The translations under genes were made by a program, and so were the position numbers. A DNA stretch of 64,000 nt from Cephalotrichum gorgonifer (taxonomy: Eukaryota; Ascomycota; Sordariomycetes; Microascales; Microascaceae), in assembly GCA_900312665.1 (NCBI GenBank), contig ONZQ02000013.1:558001-622000 (forward strand), read 5' to 3'. This document shows positions 56,638-64,000 of the stretch, one piece after another. Position 1 is the first letter of the stretch. Every line of letters starts with the position of its first letter. Under the pieces are notes generated by a model. It saw nothing but the letters and a program-made list of their open reading frames with translations, was not told the origin of the DNA and searched no databases.

Positions 56638-58081
56638 GGATGAGGGAGATGTGGTAGTGGTTGCTTGTTATTACTGTTGGAATATTTTTAGTTGCCTTCA
56701 TGTTTTGTAGTAACGATATATCATTTACATTCCCAAAAGCCAAATTTGTCTACTTGAACAATCTGTATACTTTGCGTTATCTTAAGACTCTTGACCTCCT
56801 GGTGGCATCGTGACATCCAGGGATGGAAGATCGAAGTAAGAGCTGGGATCTCTGTTCAATGTGTGCTGCATTGGCCATTATCTTTCGAGTCCGTCTAGGG
56901 ACTCCGAGGGCCCTTTCGGGAAACGAATAAAGAACTGCCGTCTCTTCGAGGGCGGCTAGTTGTCCCTATCCCTACCTGCTGTTATCTTGCTAATTCCTTC
57001 GAGGACGAGGTCAGTCTTCTCACTCCACACTCCTACGGCTCGATGTTGTGAGAGCTTCACTTTTGTGAAAACTCCAACACGCACAATGTCAACCAGGGCT
57101 TTTTACTTACACGTCATTTTTCTCCCAGACAACACCGTCATGTAGCATACCTCAGGCTCTCGCCTCTGCTCCACCCATCATCTCCCAAGAACAAAGGAAC
57201 TTGATCAGCTGGCGTGGTGTCCGGGTAACAGCTACGCCCCCAACCAATATTCATTCGCACCAGCCCGCCATTGTTCCTTTGAAAGATCCAAACGCAGTCT
57301 CAGCGTCCGGCTCCAGTCGTTTCCCAAAACAGAAAGAGCCTCGACGCGGTTGCCGCTTTCCCATCCGGCTCCAGTCCAATCCAAAAACACGCGTTGGTTA
57401 CCCTCATATCTTCTTCACTTTCATACTCCATGAATGACCTTTCTTTAAAGTCTCCTTCTCTCTATTTTTTGTGATTCCCTATCTCTTCTCTCTGAGTTCC
57501 TTCGAATCTCCTTTCAAAACATAAACCTATTCTTCCCTTTCCCTTTCTCCCGGTCCCATCCGAGTTCCTTGAACTCCGTTTTCAAACATAACCATACGCC
57601 ACTGGACCGACCCAAGTCTTGACTTGGCCCAAGCATCTCAAGCCCAAGCAAGCAGAGTCGGCCTGGACATTTCACCCATCGTTCCCTCGAGCCAGTCCGA
57701 AACTCCTCGGGCCTGGCAACCCCAGACTCTCACCACAACATCTTTCACTTCACGTCAGCATACAGCATCCTGTCTCATCCACCGCTTCACTCCGCACCTG
57801 GTAGGTCCCCTTTCCACTCCACAACTACCTCCCTCCCTCCCCATCTTCAACCTCCCATCAACCCCTCCTGCCTTCGTGGCAAGAAGTCAAACCTTCCACT
57901 GCTACAGACAGACCGACTGAACTTCCCCTCCAGCACCCAGGCCATCTCAAAGTGGGAAAGCCCACCTCACATCTGGGGTCGGTAGTCGACGCGTTTCACC
58001 TAACGACTCGAGTCCCAAGTCGGGAAACAACCACCGCACTACCCTTGTCGCCCATCGAGCGTCAAATGCCTTCGTCCAAGC
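56638..58081. other. Intergenic region and leader of the right-hand gene
   Basis: 1.4 kb. No gene seen. From about 57430 the plus strand is pyrimidine-rich, with a repeated block (GAGTTCCTT...TTTTCAAAACATAA) at 57491-57521 and 57559-57588, and CCGGCTCCAGTC twice at 57308 and 57366. I read the right half as the promoter and long leader of the next gene. Confidence 0.5.
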
Positions 58082-58895
58082 ATGGATGATAAGCCATCTC
58101 ACATGGATAGCGCCGGGTCGGACGGCTTCCGCTGTACTTACAGCGATTTCCTCAACGAGGACTTCGGAGTCGGTCCTAATTATATCCGTAACCTTGAAAC
58201 GCCCGTCGACCATTACGGGGCGGGCGCCATGAGCAGCTATGCTGCGTTCCCTACAAACGATGGGAACTTCGCCACAATGTCCGGCAGCCCAGCTGATGCT
58301 TCGAGCACTTCCGAAGTCATGATGACGAACATGTCGCACCAGAGCAGCAGTCTGTTCTCCTATGACGGTGTCAGCATGGCTACTACTTTCGGTTCCATTG
58401 ACACCGGGCAGCTCTACCCCCAGCACCAACTCCCCAACGGCGCCTGCAACCCAGACATCACCGCCCCGCAGAACAACGATAATGGAAGTATCAACAATGC
58501 TGCCCAACGCGGATGGCAGGGGAACCTGCTCCAGCAGACCTATGTGACCCCCGAACAAAGCATGAGTCAGCCTGGCAATGGTAGTAGTCCTATTCTTGAT
58601 GGGAGGTGTGCTTCTGGAAACATGTGCGCCGGGAACGAATTCCTTCCGACGAACACTCCTGGGGCGTTCAACCAGATGCCTTCTGCCTCGTCTGGGTCAC
58701 CACCGGAGGCATTCAACACCCCCGATCAAGGGGGGATCATTGGCATGGCGTATAGTAAGTTTCCAGATCCTCAATACCTACCTTCCAGAGGAAAACTGTT
58801 ACTAACGATGTGAAGCGACCGATAACGCCTGGGCAAATAACGCCAACGTCAACCCTGCTGTTCAAGGAAGCAACGTAGGCTCGCAGAACCAGATC

Positions 58896-59120
58896 CAGAC
58901 AGGCTTCCAAGGCCACAACGGCAACGCCAACTTGCCACTTGCTGACAACATGAACGCCCCATATCAGGCCCAGACCGGTCTCCAGAACCATAATGGCAAT
59001 ACCAGCATGCCCGTTACCAATAATATGCGTTTCAAGAACCAGGGTCAAACCGGTTTCCAGGGTCACAGTGCCAACGCCCGCTCGCCACCGGTGAACAACA
59101 CGGCTTCACGGGGCCAGGGG
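58896..59120 (+). repeat. Three 75-bp in-frame tandem repeats
   Basis: Units at 58896-58970, 58971-59045 and 59046-59120, each 25 codons starting QTGFQGH or QTGLQNH, plus a partial fourth (QMGFQAQ). DNA copies have diverged. Confidence 0.85.
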
Positions 59121-59970
59121 CAGATGGGGTTCCAGGCCCAGCCTGGAGGCCGTCAAAATCCCAGTCAGGTGCAGTATGGTATGTCTCAGCCTGACGACGA
59201 TGCCCAGGCTCGATATGCCGCTTTCCTCCAGAAGCGCGGACGGGAAGTTCTCAGAAATAGTCTGCAGACTCTGCCAAACAACAGGTCCGCCACAGGTACG
59301 CCCCCGCCAACACTTCGTATTGAGAGTCCCCTCCCGCTGTAGACCAGGATATTAACCGTGATATATCACAGGAGCTGCCCAGCCGCCGCCAGAAATCCAG
59401 GGCCACGGTCAGATCCACCAGGGGGGGCAGCCCACTTCTTCGATGAGCCATGCGCGGCTTTTCCCGAGCCTGAATAGGCCTCCTGGCGCGGGTGTCCCCT
59501 TGACGCCACTAGACGCCTCCACCATGTCTAGGGTTGACCTTACCGGTGCGAGGCCGGCAGACCCGGAGCACATCGCGCGCCTCTTCAAAGCTAGCCTGGA
59601 AGCGGCAAAGAGTTCTGAGCTAAAGAAGCAGTACCCCGGGGAGTACGACCCAGAGAAGAACGGTTCAAAGAAGACGGCCCCAAAGAAGAACGCCCCAAAG
59701 GATAACGGCGAGAAGGAGGGATCAAAGAACGGGGGCGGGGGCGGGGGCGGCGCACGAAAGAAGCGAACCCAAGCAGCCCCCGACGAGGCCACAACTCAGA
59801 AGCCTAAGAACCCCAAGCCGAAGAGAACTGCCAAAAAAGCAAACGCAGCCAACAGCAAGGACACCAAGGCTTCGGACCCAAAGACGGGTGGGGCGTTGGA
59901 TCTAAATGAGGATTCCATGGTGACTAGTTCCGGTTTGCATCCAAGCACTGGCCAGAGTTCCATTGCGCCC

Positions 59971-59973
59971 TAG
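59971..59973 (+). other. In-frame TAG, first of three
   Basis: Follows GCGCCC and precedes AACGGC; the frame then continues with NGHNGISAQ. A 54-nt intron ending at this TAG (59920-59973) would keep the frame, but its donor GTGACT is poor. Confidence 0.85.
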
Positions 59974-60936
59974 AACGGCCATAATGGGATCTCTGCTCAA
60001 AGGTGTTCGATCACACCCATGAGTACCATGAATACAGAGGTCGGTGCACCCCTGAATCAAGACATGTTCGCCCAGGCTACTACAATGCGGATCCCCAGCA
60101 GGATGAGTTCCTTAGAAATTCCCCGGGGATCTATGGTAGCGACCTTAGATCTCGAAAGGTCTTTCGCACCATCACTGTTGCCATCCACCTGTGCAGTTGG
60201 GGACGTCCCCACCAGCCAGCGTGAGCCAGGGCCAAGTAGCAGGGGAAACATGCCGATGGCAGATAGCCACCGTCCTGTGCCACGTGTTCCAGATGCTGCC
60301 ACCATCCAAAACCAAATGGTGATGGCCATGAATAGCTCTGGCCAGGCACAGCCCAGACAAATTCCTAGCCAACATCAGCCTACACCCAACGACACCATCA
60401 TGCCAAGCCAGAAATCCAAGCCTCCGCAGAATCTTGGAAATCGCAACGCGGACGGAGAGGCAGAGGGCCGAACCCAGAACAGCATTCTCGGTACTGGTCC
60501 GGTCCAAATGAGCTTCCCTCCGGACTCCCACCAGGAGAGCAGAACTGGCCAAGTAGCTGCGGACGACGATGATTACAATATGATGGCGGGCATGGATGAC
60601 GATGACTGCAACATGGGGGCGAATGACCTCCCGGCGAAGCAAACCCTGCCAGATGAGGGAGATGTAGTCCCCAGAGACCCATCTCCATTCCAGGATAGTG
60701 ATGACGGAGCCCAGATCAACCAGGAAGATCTCCGGAAGCAGGCACAGAGTACCGACTCAGGAGCTACCAAGCCGGCGCGCGGCAGGAAGCGTAAAGCATC
60801 GCAGGACTCCCATGAGGAGGAGGGAGATTCGGCTAGCGAACAGAAGCGCCAGAGGACCAAGAATAACGCCACTCCTAGCCCGGAATTCTCCACGGAGAAA
60901 GATGCACAGGTCCCAGCTCCAGGGGGTGCCACTTCG

Positions 60937-60939
60937 TAG
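60937..60939 (+). other. In-frame TAG, second of three
   Basis: Follows ACTTCG and precedes AACGGA; the frame continues with NGWTSQNGAAAF. The nearest upstream GT (60910) would make a 30-nt intron, too short, and the GTAAAG at 60791 would shift the frame, so splicing is an unlikely escape here. Confidence 0.85.
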
Positions 60940-61275
60940 AACGGATGGACTTCTCAAAATGGCGCTGCTGCCTTCAACGCCCCCCAAGCCGACCTTGCTA
61001 TCTCCGGCGCCGACACGATTATTGCTCAGCCTGTCCCAGATACTTCGGAGAACGGAGGAGTAGCTGCTACCTCGATGTCTGCTTCGACTCACTTACCCCC
61101 CGCCGGCAATATTGCTGTTCCAAGCAGCATAGCCGACCCGAATGCTGTTGACCAGACTTCCGCTCATAACCTTTCGACCAATGGAAGAAAAGCGGAACGA
61201 GGAGTCACTTCTGAGGATGCCGCTATCAATCGCAATGCGACCCAGCCCCCAGACTTCACGGCCATTGATGCCCTC

Positions 61276-61278
61276 TAG
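61276..61278 (+). other. In-frame TAG, third of three
   Basis: Follows GCCCTC and precedes GAGAGG; the frame continues with ERATNKLAVD into the globular C-terminal part. Confidence 0.85.
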
Positions 61279-62018
61279 GAGAGGGCGACGAATAAACTCG
61301 CCGTCGACTCCCAGTGTGAGATCGAGCCAGACGACACCCCGAAATCCACATCGGATCTTGTCAATGTGTTCACGACCATCGCTTGTGACCAGTTCGCCGC
61401 CGAACTGGCCCGAGTATGCAAAACCATGGCCAGAAACAAGGTGCGAATGGTTCAGGATCTCCGAACAAACGCTCCTACTGGCAAACTCTACGTCGAACAA
61501 TCGGTTGAGATTATGGCGAAGGCCGAGTTCCGGCGAGCCAACATGTGGCTCGATAAAGTTCTTGGTCCCCTGGGCAACCTTGTAAGTTCGCCCTCCCTAT
61601 TCACCCCTTTTTTTCTGCGCAGCACGCATGGTGAATCAAAGGAAGTCACAAACTCTTATTATGATAGGCTTCTCACCGCGCCTTGATGAATGGATACGGG
61701 CTTGACTTCTGGATCCTCGAGCGCATCCAGCGGGAATCAGGGCTCTCCGACGAGGAGATGCGGCGCAAGAACCTTTTGCTTTCTCGAGTTGAGCGGGAGA
61801 TGCTCGTTTCGGTTCCGCTGGACGGCCCACCCCAGCACGCGGACGTGGTGGAGGCGGCTAACGCGCACCGAATACTCAACAGGCTGCTTCCGGCGTCTCT
61901 AATACTAAAGGTCCAGGGAGCTAGCGGGTTCTCCAAGTGGCTGAATAGCATGAGCAATGAGGATGCCAGGTACAATGCCCTCGCCAACCACTTCCTCGCC
62001 CTCGACCCGGAGACCTAG

Positions 62019-64000
62019 AGGGTCGTACGATGGTGCACAGTTTGACAAGTCTCGGTGTTTGCTTGACGAGGATTACTTGACGAGGATTACTGGACAAGGA
62101 ACTGGTGGATAGGACTGCATTGGCATTATTACCGTAGCAGCCTCCCCAGAGTGATGGGTGTTTCAACTACTAGTCCGCAAAGGGGGGACATTAATACTGA
62201 CGATTCTAGAGGGGCAGAATGATTTCTAAGAAAACGAAATGGGTAGTTAGGAATTGAGATTGATTTGGAATTTAGAATTTGGAGTCCAAAGGGCCAACAA
62301 TCGTTGTCGTCGTCGTCGTCGTCGTTGTCGTACTGAGTGATAGTCGGAGCAGTTGTCACCAGCGGCTTCACTGATACCTGCTTAGACGATTCAGCCCGAG
62401 AGCTTGCAGATCATGGCTGCGAGCTGGAGAATGCGGGGCTTACATATTATTCATGTGTTTGATTGTGATGAGGCGCTCAATTCTCTTGGCCCCCCGGATG
62501 GACCTGTTATTAACTCGCATTGACTGTTGTATGCTCCCCTTAGACGTCCCAAGCTGTACGAGGATGTATACCTAGGTGTACAAGGCTAAATGCGGGACTT
62601 CATGTTCGGCCTGAGTCAGTCAGTTGACCGAAGCTTCTTTCGGAGAAGCAGCTCTCATATGTTGCAGTCCTTGCGGCAGTGGGTCGGCGTTAGCGCGGGT
62701 GCTGGTATGTGACCCAATCCGTACTTGTAGGGCGAGCTAAATACCTACGAGTACGTACTCGTACTAGTTTGCATCACGAGACAGAGAAAATATTTACCAC
62801 GGAAGCGACGAGCGGACCATTTGTCACTTCGTGCAGGTTTTGAGGGGTTCCTGTGCAACCTTCGAATGCAGTGGATAAGGGAAGGCGCAGAGGCCGCCGG
62901 GAGGATCTTGCAAGTCTCACTTCGCTTGACCTCGATGTTCATGCGGCCAGGTACATTCGGTCCTCCTCCTCCTCCATGTACTTTTTGCAAACAAAGCTTG
63001 GGTACGGCCACAGTAAGACTACTACGAGACAACCTGGGGTCGTGTGTGAAGGTGATTCATGGCTCATTTTGACCCAGCCACCCAGACACCCTGAGATACA
63101 CATGGAGGCTGAGACTATGTCCAGTGCCCACAAGGGTGCTTGCTACAACCCAACCTTGTCGGAGTAACTGTTCGACTCTTACGGTTCTATGACTTGCCAT
63201 GAGGAATCGGGTTGAGTGCGAGTGGGATATGAGCAGTCGCCTGAACGTAACAACTTGATGCGTTTTGGAGGAGGGAGGGGCATAAATGGGCCACTTTAAA
63301 GTTAAATGGGTCTCATACTTTACAGGTACTTCTATGCATACTTGCACATGGCCTGACTGATTGCTCTGCTTCCTTGCTCCTTCCTTCCCCGCCTCCCCTT
63401 TTTTTCGCCCCAACCCTCTGCACCTTCAGTTTTGAAGTACGACGCCCATTAGCCGCTCTGTCTTGGGTTAAAAAAAATCGAGCCAGCGTCAAACCAAACA
63501 GAACTTGAGGTGGGTGACAGCTTGAGACCGGACATGCCCCGCACTGGCCTCGTCCGCACCTGCTACCACAAGACCCTGTCGAGGCAAGCGCCCGCTAGCC
63601 CCAGCCGGAGCAGGTGCTAGTCGTATTCGGCTACAGTATTCAAAGTATTACCATTAGCGTGACAATCGGGAAACCACCACCATACACCCATCATCACCTA
63701 TGGTAGGATGGTAGGTAGTTGCCATATACTTGGCCCCACCCCGCCTCCCCACACCTCCACTCGGACCATTCTGCAACCTGGCAGCCTAACTACCATACCG
63801 TCGTCACTGGAGCACATCCCGGCAATCTTTGCCGCCACCACGAGTACTCACACGTACTTAGGTTATATTTCCTATGTGAGCTTGGCCGCCCGCCTGCCTG
63901 GCGAGTACCTCGAACCACCCGCCCCCGGCCCGTTCGTCGATCAATAGAATGCCAAAAGGTCTTGGCATTGAGCGGGACCATCGCCTCGTCCTAGAGATTT
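62019..64000. other. Right-hand flank, no gene seen
   Basis: Two kilobases with only short overlapping open frames. It contains a short trinucleotide run (CGT/GTC) at about 62306-62328 and a perfect 18-base palindrome at 62746-62763. Confidence 0.5.
62746..62763. repeat. Perfect palindrome TACGAGTACGTACTCGTA
   Basis: Eighteen-base perfect inverted repeat, the longest perfect member of the dispersed CGAGTAC family that I found. Confidence 0.8.

Larger units (their letters stand above)
58082..62018 (+). pseudogene. Long low-complexity, probably nuclear protein; frame broken by three TAG codons
   Basis: I do not recognise the family. Exons 58082-58754, 58816-59295, 59372-61581, 61668-62018 (introns 61, 76 and 86 nt, GTAAGT or GTACGC donors) give 1237 codons in one frame, interrupted only by TAG at 59971, 60937 and 61276; no TAA or TGA occurs. 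The N-terminal third is Asn/Gln/Ser-rich with three 25-residue repeats (QTGFQGHNGNANLP type). The middle has two Lys/Arg-rich blocks that look like nuclear signals (KKTAPKKNAPK, ARGRKRKAS, the latter AT-hook-like) and acidic DDDD patches. The last ~240 residues are globular, with ERATNKLAVD just after the third TAG and MARNKVRMVQDL, ANMWLDKVLGPLGNL, DFWILERIQRESGLSDEEMRRKN further on. Splice sites remain good on both sides, so any decay is recent, or the stops are recoded. If they are real stops, the product ends at 59973 (~587 residues). Confidence 0.6.

Noticed and set aside
15762..57000. Treating 15.8-57 kb as one continuous siderophore cluster
   Set aside because: The SidF-type gene is separated from the core by coactosin-like, nucleotidylyltransferase-like, BET4 and SPX transporter genes with no iron link that I can see.
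59296..59371. TAG at 59340 as a fourth in-frame stop
   Set aside because: It lies in an intron with a good acceptor (ATCACAG); removal restores the frame, so it is not counted.
62306..62328. Trinucleotide run as a possible functional element
   Set aside because: Short and imperfect CGT/GTC microsatellite, common in fungal genomes.

Overview
The window is nuclear DNA of a filamentous ascomycete. Most genes carry short (60-140 nt) spliceosomal introns with GTAAGT/GTATGT-type donors and CTAAC-type branch points. Family content (fungal siderophore NRPS, SidI/SidF/SidL-type enzymes, MirB-type carrier, SPX phosphate carrier, RUS1-family and coactosin-like proteins) fits Pezizomycotina, most likely Sordariomycetes; the class is inference. 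I find 16 protein genes, one cut by the left edge. There is one 63-base run of N. I recognise no tRNA, rRNA, CRISPR array or intact transposon.

Left part (1-29 kb) is mostly housekeeping: the 3' part of RXT3 (histone deacetylase complex), an SDHAF4-type succinate dehydrogenase assembly factor, a 6-kb stretch without a convincing gene, a dicarboxylate/amino-acid:cation symporter, cytochrome c heme lyase with an internally duplicated N-terminus, a RUS1/DUF647 protein, diphosphomevalonate decarboxylase, a SidF-type hydroxyornithine acyltransferase, a coactosin-like actin binder, a nucleotidylyltransferase-like gene broken by one in-frame TAG, BET4 (Rab geranylgeranyltransferase alpha) and an SPX-domain phosphate transporter.

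The core (30-57 kb) is an extracellular-siderophore locus of the fusarinine/coprogen type: ABC exporter (SitT-like), an FAD/NAD oxidoreductase (AIF2/AMID-like), SidL-type acyltransferase, MirB/SIT-type siderophore-iron carrier, SidI-type acyl-CoA ligase, and an NPS6/SidD-type NRPS with the order A-T-C-deltaA-T-C. The genes form three divergent pairs (ABC/oxidoreductase, SidL/carrier, SidI/NRPS). Each shared intergenic region holds copies of ATCWGATAA, the site of SreA/Urbs1-type iron-responsive GATA repressors; the SidI/NRPS region has a tandem row of them. Expected logic: SidI activates mevalonate as CoA ester; SidF (13 kb outside the core, next to a mevalonate-pathway gene) transfers the derived acyl group to N5-hydroxyornithine; the NRPS joins the units; ABC and MFS carriers move the siderophore; a GATA repressor shuts the locus when iron is plentiful. 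Ornithine monooxygenase (SidA) and the hydratase SidH are not in the window.

Right part (58-62 kb) is a long low-complexity, probably nuclear protein gene whose otherwise continuous frame is interrupted by exactly three TAG codons and no TAA or TGA. With the TAG in the nucleotidylyltransferase-like gene, this makes stop-codon recoding by A-to-I mRNA editing (known in Sordariomycetes) a hypothesis worth testing, against simple nonsense mutation. The last 2 kb shows nothing I can name.
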